Shown here piece after piece: positions 1-7,653 of a stretch of 64,000 nt of DNA (positions within the stretch are counted from its first letter, which is position 1; every line of letters starts with the position of its first letter). Source of the stretch: Ideonella_A sakaiensis_A (GTDB taxonomy: Bacteria; Pseudomonadota; Gammaproteobacteria; Burkholderiales; Burkholderiaceae_C); contig NZ_CP182947.1 in the NCBI RefSeq assembly GCF_048320135.1, positions 5,208,001 through 5,272,000 of the forward strand, written 5' to 3'. The translations under genes were made by a program, and so were the position numbers. The notes beneath the pieces are model-generated. The model had not been told where the DNA came from, did no database searches, and saw nothing but the letters and a program-made list of their open reading frames with translations.

Positions 1-917
1 AACAGCAGCGTCGTGACAACGACCGAGCCGCCGGAGAAACCGCACAGCACCAGCGTCAGCGCAACCATCAGCAGCACCCCGCTCAGCGTCGTAATGCCGC
101 CGAGCCGATCGGCAACATGGCCGCCGACGACGCGCACCGCCGAGCCCATCAGCGTCGCCAGCATCGTCAATTGCCCCGCCTCGACCTTCGTGACGCCGAA
201 CTGGTCGTGGAAATAGGTCGGCAGAAAACTCGCGAGGCCGATGAAGCCACCGAAGGTGATCACATAGATCAGGCTGAACGCCCATCCGTCCTTCTCGAAC
301 AGGCACGAGACATGTTCACGCAGCGTCTGGTGCTCGCGGTCCGGCGGCTCCTTCGCGACCCACCACATCACGACCATCGGCAGCAGCATCGTGCAGGCGG
401 CCAGCCCATAAACCGCCGACCAGCCGAACTTCATCGCCAGCGGCGGCGCAAACAGCACCGCCAGCACGGTGCCCGAGTTGCCGGCGCCGGCAATGCCCAT
501 CGCCAGCCCCTTGTATTGCGCCGGGAACCAGCCGGAGCCGAGCGACAACGCAACGCCGAAACTGGCGCCAGCGATGCCGAGCAGCACACCCATCGCCAGC
601 ACCTCGTTGTAACTGTCGACGAGGAAAAAGCCGTAGATCAGCGCGGCGACGATCAGCGCCATCTCGACCATCGCGGCATTCTTGCGGCCGATATATTGCG
701 CCAGCACGCCGAGCGGGAAGCGCATCAGCGCGCCGGCGAGGATAGGCACCGACACCATGAAACCTTTCTGCGCCGCATCGAGGCCGAAACTCTCGCTGAT
801 GAACGGCGCCATCGCACCGTTCAGCACCCAGATCGCGAAGCAGAAATCGAAATAGAGAAACGACGCGGCAAGCGTCGGCCAGTGGCCGGAACGCAAGAAG
901 GTCTTGAAGCTGGACAT
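1..917 (-). CDS. narK: NarK-type nitrate/nitrite MFS transporter (3' end outside window)
   Basis: The minus-strand frame stays open from the ATG at 917 to the window edge, giving about 305 residues of a family usually 400 or more long. It starts MSSFKTFLRSGHWPTL and contains many hydrophobic helices. A GGFIGLASFLPTYF segment and the following AGQLTMLATLMGSAVRVVGG stretch are typical of NarK nitrate transporters. The predicted role is nitrate uptake or nitrate/nitrite exchange across the inner membrane. The divergent neighbour is an ANTAR regulator with nitrate-box-like motifs, which fits a nitrate-responsive unit. The C-terminal helices lie outside the window. Other MFS substrates cannot be excluded, but NarK is the best fit. 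Confidence 0.88.
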   Translation of the reverse strand, partial: MSSFKTFLRSGHWPTLAASFLYFDFCFAIWVLNGAMAPFISESFGLDAAQKGFMVSVPILAGALMRFPLGVLAQYIGRKNAAMVEMALIVAALIYGFFLVDSYNEVLAMGVLLGIAGASFGVALSLGSGWFPAQYKGLAMGIAGAGNSGTVLAVLFAPPLAMKFGWSAVYGLAACTMLLPMVVMWWVAKEPPDREHQTLREHVSCLFEKDGWAFSLIYVITFGGFIGLASFLPTYFHDQFGVTKVEAGQLTMLATLMGSAVRVVGGHVADRLGGITTLSGVLLMVALTLVLCGFSGGSVVVTTLL

Positions 918-947
918 GGCCTGCCCTCCACACGGTTGGAATCTGGT

Positions 948-1010
948 CCGTCCGGGCGGGCGGACGGCTGCTTGTTCAGAAAGCACACGGGTACTCACCG
1001 CATCGTGAGT
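948..1010 (-). promoter_or_regulatory. Two-hairpin leader upstream of narK, possible ANTAR target
   Basis: Reading toward narK, a perfect 6-bp stem (993-998 with 1005-1010) closes a six-base loop. About 25 bases later a perfect 7-bp stem (948-954 with 961-967) closes a second six-base loop. The start codon follows about 30 bases on. ANTAR proteins bind paired hairpins with hexaloops that usually have A at loop position 1 and G at position 4. Both loops here have G at position 4 but lack the A at position 1 (loops GATGCG and CCCGCC). The layout fits an antitermination leader, but the sequence consensus is only half met. Confidence 0.4.
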
Positions 1011-1125
1011 TCGGCCCCGCGGGTGTGCAGGTGTCGGGCCGGGCGCGTCGTTACGCCCGCAGTGGTCATAGCAGCAAGCGTGCCAACCCGGCCACGAGCG
1101 CCGCGGCAGGCGCGGACCTTGCTGA

Positions 1126-2403
1126 ATGCGGACCATGATTTCCGTTCTGCTCGTCAGCGACAGCCCGCAGGCGCCTGCGGGACTGTCCGCCGACCTCGTT
1201 TCTGCGGGTTTTCACCTAATTGGTGCAAGCGACTGGCGCAATCTGGTGCGCGACGCGTTGCAGCACGATCCGGCGCTGGTCGTCGTCGATGCGCCGCGTC
1301 CTGACGACGAGGTGTTTGCTGCGCTGGCCGGCCTGCATGCGACGCACCCGCTGCCGGTGCTGCTGTTCACGCAAAGCCCCGATGCGCAGCGAATCGAGCA
1401 GTCGCTCGCCGCCGGCGTTGCCGAACATGTGGTCGATGCGTTTGCGCCGCACCGGCTGCGCCCGCTCGCGCACCTGGCGATCGCGCGTTTCCGCCGCGAG
1501 CAGGCGCTGCAGCAGCGGCTGGCCGAACTGCAACGGCGCTTCGACGAACGCAAGCTGGTCGACCGCGCGAAGGCGGTGCTGATGCGCGCGCGGCAGATTC
1601 CGGAAGACGAGGCGTTCCGGATGCTGCAGGTCGCGTCGATGCACACCAACTGCCGCGTCGGCCAGGTCTCGCAGCAGGTGATCGATGCGGCCCGCTTCGC
1701 CGAGGCGGTGAACCGCGCCGGGCAGCTGCGCATGTTCAGCCAGCAACTCGTCAAGCTGGCAGCGCTGCGGTCGCTTTCTGACGATCCGGCGGCCGATACC
1801 GCGCGGCTGGCCGACCTGCTGCAGCGCGGCCGCGGCAACCTGCAGGCGCTGCGCCGCGGCCTTGCCGCCGCGACCTATGGCGACCTGCTGGATGCTGTCG
1901 AGCTGCCGTGGCAGCAACTCGAGGCAGCGCTGCAACATGCCAGGCCGTCGCTGCCGGTGATCGACGCGCTCGCCGAGCAACTGCTGCAGCAGGCCGAGCG
2001 GCTGACAGCACAACTGGATAATGCCGGCCTCGCCGCACCGCTGCGCGTGATCAACCTCAGTGGCCGGCAACGCATGTTGTCGCAGCGGCTGGCGAAGCAG
2101 GCGCTGTTGGCGCGGCTTCTGCCCGGCGCCGAAGCCGCCGCCGCGCTGCAGCAGACGCGCGACACTGAAGCCGCGTTCGAGCAGGCGCTGGCCGAACTCG
2201 AAGCGATGCCGCTGAGCAGTCAGGAGATCCGCGCCGACCTCGCGCAAGCGCGGGATCTATGGGCGGCGATGCTGTCGGCGGTGCGCCACGCCGCGAGCGG
2301 TGGCGGCGAAGCCGAATTGCGCACCAGCAGCGATCAACTGCTCGAATTGTTCGAGCGGCTGACGCGGCGGTATGAGCACAGCTTGCAGATGTTGCTGGGG
2401 TAG
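1126..2403 (+). CDS. ANTAR-domain antiterminator with two nitrate-box helices
   Basis: This 425-residue protein has a receiver-like N-terminus (residues 1-125, Asp55 in VVVDAP, but no clear conserved Lys). An ANTAR RNA-binding domain follows at about 136-190 (KLVDRAKAVLMRARQIPEDEAF). Two helical motifs resemble the NarX/NarQ and PilJ sensor P-box: NRAGQLRMFSQQL near 196-208 and INLSGRQRMLSQRL near 309-322. Proteins of this kind, such as NasR with its NIT domain, prevent transcription termination when they bind nitrate. The divergent narK gene supports a nitrate role. Being cytoplasmic, with sensor and RNA-binding parts in one chain, it may act alone. Starts at 1126 and 1135 are both possible. 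Confidence 0.82.
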   Translation: MRTMISVLLVSDSPQAPAGLSADLVSAGFHLIGASDWRNLVRDALQHDPALVVVDAPRPDDEVFAALAGLHATHPLPVLLFTQSPDAQRIEQSLAAGVAEHVVDAFAPHRLRPLAHLAIARFRREQALQQRLAELQRRFDERKLVDRAKAVLMRARQIPEDEAFRMLQVASMHTNCRVGQVSQQVIDAARFAEAVNRAGQLRMFSQQLVKLAALRSLSDDPAADTARLADLLQRGRGNLQALRRGLAAATYGDLLDAVELPWQQLEAALQHARPSLPVIDALAEQLLQQAERLTAQLDNAGLAAPLRVINLSGRQRMLSQRLAKQALLARLLPGAEAAAALQQTRDTEAAFEQALAELEAMPLSSQEIRADLAQARDLWAAMLSAVRHAASGGGEAELRTSSDQLLELFERLTRRYEHSLQMLLG

Positions 2404-2439
2404 GGGGGAGGGCATGTGGGCTGCATTCCGATTCCGCAG

Positions 2440-2510
2440 CCCGAAGCGCGGCTGAAGCCGCTCCCACAGCTGGGATCCAGTGGGAGGGGCTTCAGCCCCG
2501 ATTCCGCAAT
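2440..2510. repeat. REP-like palindromes (one GCGGCTGAAGCCGC, one GGGGCTTCAGCCCC)
   Basis: Two oppositely oriented copies of a short intergenic repeat lie here: CGCGGCTGAAGCCGCTCCCA at 2447-2466 and GGAGGGGCTTCAGCCCCGAT at 2483-2502. The same family recurs at 4.1, 37.6, 47.3 and 49.8 kb, always between genes or at gene ends. It resembles REP elements. The pair sits between the ANTAR gene and a duplicated scrap of its 3' end. Confidence 0.8.
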
Positions 2511-2525
2511 GCGTCCAGAACGCAA

Positions 2526-2592
2526 CCGCTCGATCTGTTCGAGCGGCTGACGCGGCGCTACGAGCACAGTTTTCAGATGTTGTTGAGGTAAG
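2526..2592 (+). pseudogene. Duplicated 3' tail of the ANTAR gene
   Basis: About 67 bases repeat the end of the ANTAR gene at 2335-2403. They encode LFERLTRRYEHSFQMLLR followed by a stop. Several differences from the intact gene are synonymous, so the piece looks like the tail of a diverged allele or paralogue and not a recent slip. There is no start or upstream domain, so it cannot be a working gene. The REP pair separates the two tails. Confidence 0.75.
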
Positions 2593-2677
2593 GCGGTGCG
2601 AGCAGGCACGCATCGCGGGTTGTGCACAAGCCTGCCTGCAGGCAAGATCCCTTTGTGGAACTGATTGGGACCAGCCC

Positions 2678-4075
2678 ATGAACATCACGATCATCGGCGC
2701 CGGCTATGTCGGCCTCGTCACCGGCGCCTGCCTGGCCGATCTCGGCAACCAGGTCGTCTGCCTCGATGTCGATGCCGAGAAGATCAAGGTCCTGAATGCC
2801 GGCGGCGTGCCGATCTACGAGCCCGGCCTGCAGCAGCTGATCGCAAACAACGTCGATGCCGAGCGGCTCAGCTTCACGACCGATGTGGCCGGCGCGATCG
2901 AGCATGGCGAGGCCTTGTTCATCGCCGTCGGCACGCCGCCCGACGAAGATGGCAGCGCCGACCTGCAGCATGTGCTGTCGGCGGCGCGCAGCATCGGCCG
3001 CCACATGCATGGCTTCAAGGTCGTGGTCGACAAATCGACCGTGCCGGTCGGCACCGCCGACAAGGTCTCCGCTGTCATTCACGAGGAACTGGTCCGCCGC
3101 GGGATTGAGCTCGACGCCGATGCCGTCGCCGCCAACGCGACCGGCTTTTCGGTCGTCAGCAATCCCGAATTTCTGAAGGAAGGCGCGGCGGTCGAGGATT
3201 TCATGCGCCCCGATCGCATCGTGCTCGGCGTTGCCGACGACGCCCCCGGTCAGCATGCGCTGGCCGTGATGCGCGAGATCTATGCGCCGTTCAACCGCAA
3301 CCACGAGCGCTGCCGCGTGATGGATGTGCGCAGCGCCGAGTTCACCAAATATGCCGCCAATGCAATGCTGGCGACCCGCATCAGCTTCATGAACGAGCTG
3401 GCCAACCTGGCCGACAAGGTCGGCGCCGATATCGAACTGGTGCGCCAGGGCATCGGTTCCGACCCGCGCATCGGCTACAGCTTTCTGTATGCAGGCACCG
3501 GCTACGGCGGCAGCTGCTTCCCGAAAGACGTGAAGGCACTCGATCACACGGCGCACGAACATGGCATGAGCCTGCGTGTGCTCGAAGCGGTCGAGGCGGT
3601 CAACGAGGATCAGAAGCACGTGCTATTCGACAAGATCCGTGGCGAGTTCGGCGACGATCTGCGTGGCCGCATCTTCGCGGTCTGGGGCCTCGCCTTCAAG
3701 CCAAACACCGACGACATGCGCGCCGCGCCGAGCCGCGTCCTGATCGATGCGCTGCTGCGTGCCGGCGCCCGGGTGGTGGCGCACGATCCGGTGGCTGAGG
3801 ATGCAGCATTCAAGGCCTTGCAGTCGGACCTCGCCGATCAACCGGCCTTGCTCGACAACCTGCGCTTCGCCGACAAACCGATGGACGCGCTGGCCAACGC
3901 CGACGCGCTGGTGATCGTCACCGAATGGAAGGCCTACAAGAGCCCGAACCTGAAAACGATCAAGAACCTGCTGAAGACGCCGCTGATCTTCGATGGCCGA
4001 AATCTGTACGAACCGGAGACGATGAAGAACGCCGGCTTCCGCTATTTCGCGGTCGGGCGGTCGATGCCGCATTGA
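2678..4075 (+). CDS. ugd: UDP-glucose 6-dehydrogenase
   Basis: The 465-residue enzyme oxidises UDP-glucose to UDP-glucuronate with NAD. The N-terminal Rossmann motif ITIIGAGYVGLVTGACLA is clear, and the catalytic cysteine lies in GYGGSCFPKD (Cys280). The central and C-terminal UDP-binding parts are present at normal length. The start at 2678 was chosen because family members begin just before the Rossmann strand. The open frame extends upstream to 2480 only by reading through the repeat and the ANTAR tail copy. UDP-glucuronate would feed the exopolysaccharide locus further along the window, where a PssD/PssE-type transferase pair is encoded. That link is inferred. Confidence 0.95.
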   Translation: MNITIIGAGYVGLVTGACLADLGNQVVCLDVDAEKIKVLNAGGVPIYEPGLQQLIANNVDAERLSFTTDVAGAIEHGEALFIAVGTPPDEDGSADLQHVLSAARSIGRHMHGFKVVVDKSTVPVGTADKVSAVIHEELVRRGIELDADAVAANATGFSVVSNPEFLKEGAAVEDFMRPDRIVLGVADDAPGQHALAVMREIYAPFNRNHERCRVMDVRSAEFTKYAANAMLATRISFMNELANLADKVGADIELVRQGIGSDPRIGYSFLYAGTGYGGSCFPKDVKALDHTAHEHGMSLRVLEAVEAVNEDQKHVLFDKIRGEFGDDLRGRIFAVWGLAFKPNTDDMRAAPSRVLIDALLRAGARVVAHDPVAEDAAFKALQSDLADQPALLDNLRFADKPMDALANADALVIVTEWKAYKSPNLKTIKNLLKTPLIFDGRNLYEPETMKNAGFRYFAVGRSMPH

Positions 4076-4094
4076 TCGAAGCCGTACCCTGATT

Positions 4095-4218
4095 TTGTGG
4101 AAGGGGCTTCAGCCCCGATTCAAGGGCGGCGCCAGGCCGCAATCGCTTTGTAGGAGGGGCTTCAGCCCCGATTCCGCGGTCGAGCCACACCGCAATCGCG
4201 GCTGAAGCCGCTCCCACG
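4095..4218. repeat. Cluster of three REP-like palindromes
   Basis: Three copies of the intergenic repeat lie between the convergent ends of ugd and the 4228-4593 gene. Two are in the GGGGCTTCAGCCCC orientation (about 4101-4121 and 4152-4173) and one in the GCGGCTGAAGCCGC orientation (about 4196-4216). Palindromes at convergent gene ends may act as terminators or messenger stabilisers. No T-run follows, so a simple intrinsic terminator is not supported. Confidence 0.8.
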
Positions 4219-4227
4219 GAATATCCC

Positions 4228-4593
4228 TCAATGATCCTCGAGCCGAATATGCGAATCCTCCGGCGGTTCGCCGGTCTCCGGGTCGATCCAGCCCGCAATG
4301 CCGAGCGTGTCTTCGATCTCCTCGAGCGATGGCGGCCCGGTGTCGAATTCGTTTTCCTCGACCTCCATGTCGGCGAGCGCTTCCTCGATCGAATCGAAGG
4401 GTCCGAACTCTTCATGGCCTTCGAGCCCGGTCCAGTAATAACCGTCGGGGTGCTTGACGACGCGCTCGAGCCGCTCATCGCTCACCGCATCCGAGAGGGC
4501 CTCGTCATCGGTGATCGGCGCCGGTTCATCGACCGGTGGCGGTTGCGCTTTGCGGTTCACGGCAGTGCCTGGAAGCGGAAGGTACCGAACCAT
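4228..4593 (-). CDS. Small acidic protein of unknown function
   Basis: A 121-residue protein starting MVRYLPLPGTAV. The middle part, HPDGYYWTGLEGHEEFGPF, looks like a compact folded module. The rest is rich in Glu and Asp, with no signal peptide or membrane helix. The longer open frame reaching 4935 runs antisense through the LysR gene and was trimmed to the ATG at 4593. It lies 23 bases downstream of the LysR gene on the same strand and could be cotranscribed with it. I do not recognise the family with certainty. Confidence 0.65.
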   Translation of the reverse strand: MVRYLPLPGTAVNRKAQPPPVDEPAPITDDEALSDAVSDERLERVVKHPDGYYWTGLEGHEEFGPFDSIEEALADMEVEENEFDTGPPSLEEIEDTLGIAGWIDPETGEPPEDSHIRLEDH

Positions 4594-4616
4594 CTTACGC
4601 CCCGACCGCGGCGCTG

Positions 4617-5543
4617 TCAGGTTTCTTTGGCCACTGGCGGGGTCTTCCACGCCGCTGCGGTGCTCGCCTCCAGCGCATCGAGAAACGCGCGCGTGCGCGC
4701 CGGCATCAACCGCCGGCCCGGAAATACCGCCCACGCACTGGCCGGCGGCAGGCACCAGTCGGCCAGCACCGGCATCAGTTCGCCACGCTCGATATAAGGC
4801 GCCGCATACAGATGATGGACGGCCGCGATGCCGCTGCCGGCCACCGCGAGGTTGCACAACATCAACGGCGAGTTGATCGTCGCGCGGCCCGGAGGTATGC
4901 CTTGCCATTGCATCTCGCCGCGCAGCAGCCGCCACGCAGCCGGTTCGCCATTGCGCTGCAGCAGCCGCAAGGTGTCGTGCGCCATCAGCGCTTCCGGCTC
5001 GCTCGGCATGCCGCGCCGGCGCAGGTAGTCGGGCGATGCAAACAGGCCGATCGTCAACGAGCCGATCGAGCGTGCGGCCAGCGTCGCATCGTCGGGCAGG
5101 TCGCCCATCCGCAGCGCGAGATCAAAGTTCTCGCCGATCAGGTCGACGCGGCGCGCGCTCAGGTCGAGCTCGAGCGAGATCAGCGGAAACGCGGCGATGA
5201 AATCGGCAAGCAGCCGCCGCGGCAACATCATCGCGAGGTCGTTCGGCATCGAGATGCGCAACCGCCCGCTCGGCGCCGCCTGCAGATGCTGCGCGAGCGC
5301 CGATGCCGCCTCCGATTCGGCCACCACCTGGTTCGCATGCTCGAGCACGCCGCGGCCGAAATCGGTCAGCGTCAGCTTGCGCGTCGTGCGCAGCAGCAGC
5401 CGCTCGCCGAGTTCGCCTTCAAGCGCGGCGATGCGCCGCGACACCGTCGACTTCGGCACACCGGCGCGCTCGGCCGCGCGGCTGAAACTGCCTTCGTTCG
5501 CGACCCGCGCAAACAGCATCAGGTCATTCGGTTCAACCGCCAT
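4617..5543 (-). CDS. LysR-family transcriptional regulator
   Basis: A 308-residue regulator with a typical N-terminal winged helix-turn-helix (about residues 1-60, NEGSFSRAAERAGVPKSTVS) and a C-terminal effector-binding domain. The QAAPSGRLRISMP junction is characteristic of the family. It is divergent from the azoreductase gene across a 116-base gap, the classic arrangement for a LysR protein controlling its neighbour. The likely target is therefore azoR plus its own promoter. The inducer is unknown, but quinones or electrophiles are plausible because such pairs often respond to them. Confidence 0.92.
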   Translation of the reverse strand: MAVEPNDLMLFARVANEGSFSRAAERAGVPKSTVSRRIAALEGELGERLLLRTTRKLTLTDFGRGVLEHANQVVAESEAASALAQHLQAAPSGRLRISMPNDLAMMLPRRLLADFIAAFPLISLELDLSARRVDLIGENFDLALRMGDLPDDATLAARSIGSLTIGLFASPDYLRRRGMPSEPEALMAHDTLRLLQRNGEPAAWRLLRGEMQWQGIPPGRATINSPLMLCNLAVAGSGIAAVHHLYAAPYIERGELMPVLADWCLPPASAWAVFPGRRLMPARTRAFLDALEASTAAAWKTPPVAKET

Positions 5544-5659
5544 CGCGCCCTCATTGTTCCGTCAGTCGAACAATGATATCCATTTCAATGGCTTCCGGAA
5601 TGATTTCGGGATGATTACATTGGCTCCATCGCACTTCCACCCATCTTCCGGAGCACCCC
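5544..5659. promoter_or_regulatory. Divergent LysR/azoR promoter region
   Basis: This gap between two divergent starts must hold both promoters. It contains an imperfect dyad around ATATCCATTTCAATGG (5575-5590) that could be a LysR site. The half-sites match no specific consensus strongly, so the exact operator is not assigned. Confidence 0.45.
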
Positions 5660-6262
5660 ATGAACATCCTACAAATCAATTCCAGCGCCCGCCAAGACGG
5701 ATCGCATTCCAGCCAGCTTGCACGTCGCCTTGTCGAGCGGCTCACCGAAACCAACCCCGGCGCGTCGCTGACGATCCGCGACCTCGCCCGCACGCCGCAC
5801 CCGGCGCTCGATGAAGCGGCACTCGGCGCCTTGTTCACGCCGGCCGAGCAACGCACGCCGCAGCAGGCCGAACGCGTTGCGCTCGACGATGCGCTGATCG
5901 CCGAGATCCAGGCCGCCGACGCCGTCGTGCTTGGCGTGCCGATGTACAACTTCGGCGTCTCGTCGCAGCTGAAAAACTGGATCGATGCAATCTCGCGCGC
6001 GAAAGTCACCTTCGCGTACACCGAAAAAGGCCCGGTCGGCCTGCTGACCGGCAAGAAGATCTACGTCGTGCTGACCCGCGGCGGCAAATACCGCAACACC
6101 CCGGCCGACACCCAGGTGCCGTACCTGCAGACCGTGCTCGCCTTCCTCGGCATGACCGACGTGCAGTTCGTCTACGCCGAAGGTCTGGCGATGGGCGCCG
6201 ACGCCGAGAAGGAAGCAGTGGCCTCGGCCAACGAGCAGATCGAGGACGCACTGGCTGCCTGA
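5660..6262 (+). CDS. azoR: FMN-dependent NADH-azoreductase
   Basis: A 200-residue flavodoxin-like enzyme. MNILQINSSAR at the N-terminus is the FMN phosphate-binding loop. The PMYNFGVSSQLKNWID motif is diagnostic for AzoR. The enzyme reduces azo bonds and quinones with NADH in the cytoplasm, and is usually viewed as protective against electrophilic quinones. It is probably regulated by the divergent LysR gene. Its last 91 bases overlap the antisense 3' end of the LuxR-type gene, because that gene reads through a repeat into azoR. Confidence 0.94.
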   Translation: MNILQINSSARQDGSHSSQLARRLVERLTETNPGASLTIRDLARTPHPALDEAALGALFTPAEQRTPQQAERVALDDALIAEIQAADAVVLGVPMYNFGVSSQLKNWIDAISRAKVTFAYTEKGPVGLLTGKKIYVVLTRGGKYRNTPADTQVPYLQTVLAFLGMTDVQFVYAEGLAMGADAEKEAVASANEQIEDALAA

Positions 6263-7509
6263 CCCCCGCCCCGCGCAAGTGAAGCTGGTATTCCTCCCTC
6301 TCCCCCCGGGAGAGGGCCGGGGTGAGGGTGGTCGAGTTCCTCGGTGCTCCTTCGCGGAACAAAGATCCCGCCCCTCTCTCCACCCTCCCGCAGCGGCACC
6401 ATCGCCCCCAGCACCGCACACAACTGGATCTGCGACGCCGACCCCGTCTTCGCGAGGATGTTGGCGATCTGCGTGCGCACCGTCGCGATGCCGACATTGC
6501 GCAGGCGTGCGCAGGTTTTCGCGGGATGGCCGGCGGCGAGCAGCACCGCCAGGCTCGCCTCGCTGCGGCTGAGGCCGAACAAGGCCTGCAGGTGGACCGG
6601 GTCGACGGCATTCCTGCCGTGGTCGAGAACAATCACCGCATGCGGTTCGCTCGGGCCAACCATCAGCGGGTGCGTCAACGGCAGCGGCATCACGCGGATG
6701 CGCAGCGACAACTCAGCGGCGCCGGGTTGCAACGGATCGCGCAGCGTGAAGGCAGACGCCTCGCGCGGATTCGCCGTACAGGCCTTGCGGATCGCCTCGC
6801 GCAGCAAGGCGTCGGCATTGGCAGAACACGCACCGATCCGGCCGGTCCGCAGCCGGACGCAGCGGCTTTTCTGCAGCACCTGTTCGCCGGCCGAGTTGCT
6901 GTGCAGCAGCTTGGCATCGCCATTGACGACACACAACGGGATGTCGAGCAGGTCGAGGCTCAGCATCGCGGCGGAAATCGCCGGCAGCCGCGCATTCAGT
7001 TCCAGCCGCAGGCCGAAGGCCCGCTGCACATGCGGCAGCAACCTGTCGAGGCGCTGCACGATGTCGTCATCGAATGTCGCGACATGGCCGGGGCGCTGCA
7101 CACACAGCGTCGCCGAGCCGAACTTGCCGTCGTAGACCTTGCCGCCGCGCATCCAGCGCATGCCCATCGGCACCGCGAAATCATTCGCATATTCGCGCGA
7201 CGGGCTGTGCAGCGGGTCGATCAGCCGGTCATCCGTCACCCAATGCCCGACCGGCTGCGCCATCGCGATCGTGCGGCGCGGGTCGAGGCCGGCGTAGTAC
7301 TGCATCCATGCCGCCTGCATCCCGGCTGGGAAGTTCACCGCGTTGAACCCGGCAACATTGCCTTCGGCATCGAAGCTGGCGAGCGTGCTGGAAGCGGCAT
7401 TCGTGTAGTGGCGGATCGCCTGCAAGGCCTCGGCTATCCTGCCCGGGTCGCAGATGCTGCCGTACAGCCCATCGAGGCACGCATCAAACAAGTGATCCGA
7501 TTCAGACAT
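6172..7509 (-). CDS. LuxR-type helix-turn-helix regulator with read-through tail
   Basis: From the ATG at 7509 (MSESDHLFDACLDG) this gives 445 residues. The N-terminal 300 residues look like a PAS/GAF-style sensor of the kind seen in orphan LuxR regulators. The helix-turn-helix lies near 340-400 (LSRSEASLAVLLAAGHPAKT, then ATVRTQIANILAKTG). After about residue 385 the frame continues through a common palindromic repeat (reading PHPGPLPGGEGG) and then antisense to azoR. The natural C-terminus was probably near residue 375, so the tail is likely a late addition. Residues 1-375 are reliable as a regulator; its target is unknown. Confidence 0.8.
   Translation of the reverse strand: MSESDHLFDACLDGLYGSICDPGRIAEALQAIRHYTNAASSTLASFDAEGNVAGFNAVNFPAGMQAAWMQYYAGLDPRRTIAMAQPVGHWVTDDRLIDPLHSPSREYANDFAVPMGMRWMRGGKVYDGKFGSATLCVQRPGHVATFDDDIVQRLDRLLPHVQRAFGLRLELNARLPAISAAMLSLDLLDIPLCVVNGDAKLLHSNSAGEQVLQKSRCVRLRTGRIGACSANADALLREAIRKACTANPREASAFTLRDPLQPGAAELSLRIRVMPLPLTHPLMVGPSEPHAVIVLDHGRNAVDPVHLQALFGLSRSEASLAVLLAAGHPAKTCARLRNVGIATVRTQIANILAKTGSASQIQLCAVLGAMVPLREGGERGGIFVPRRSTEELDHPHPGPLPGGEGGIPASLARGGGQAASASSICSLAEATASFSASAPIARPSA
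6291..6335. repeat. Palindromic CCCTCTCCC/GGGAGAGGG intergenic repeat
   Basis: The core CCTCTCCCCCCGGGAGAGGG is an inverted repeat of a type often dispersed in proteobacterial genomes, where it reads PHPGPLPGGE in one frame. Here it lies in the 3' part of the LuxR-type frame just past the end of azoR. It explains the unusual C-terminal tail of that regulator. Confidence 0.7.
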
Positions 7510-7653
7510 CGCGCTCCTGTCATTGCATCGCTGATCGGCGCACTTTTGCGCCGCGCCGATGGCGATCGTCTGCGAGCGGGCGGTTTGGAAAAATCCCCTG
7601 ACTGCGGGAGGCGCGTAGCTGGGCGGCAACGCTGGCGGTAACAAGCTCGAGCG

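Noticed and set aside
117..1304. Long plus-strand open frame antisense to narK
   Set aside because: High-GC shadow frame rich in Arg, His and Gln; the real coding frame is the minus-strand transporter.
2480..2677. N-terminal extension of ugd
   Set aside because: The added codons translate a REP repeat and the ANTAR tail copy; the Rossmann start fits 2678.
6172..7509. LuxR-type gene as the EpsA regulator of the exosortase locus
   Set aside because: Too long, with a different N-terminal half, and placed beside azoR rather than the eps genes.
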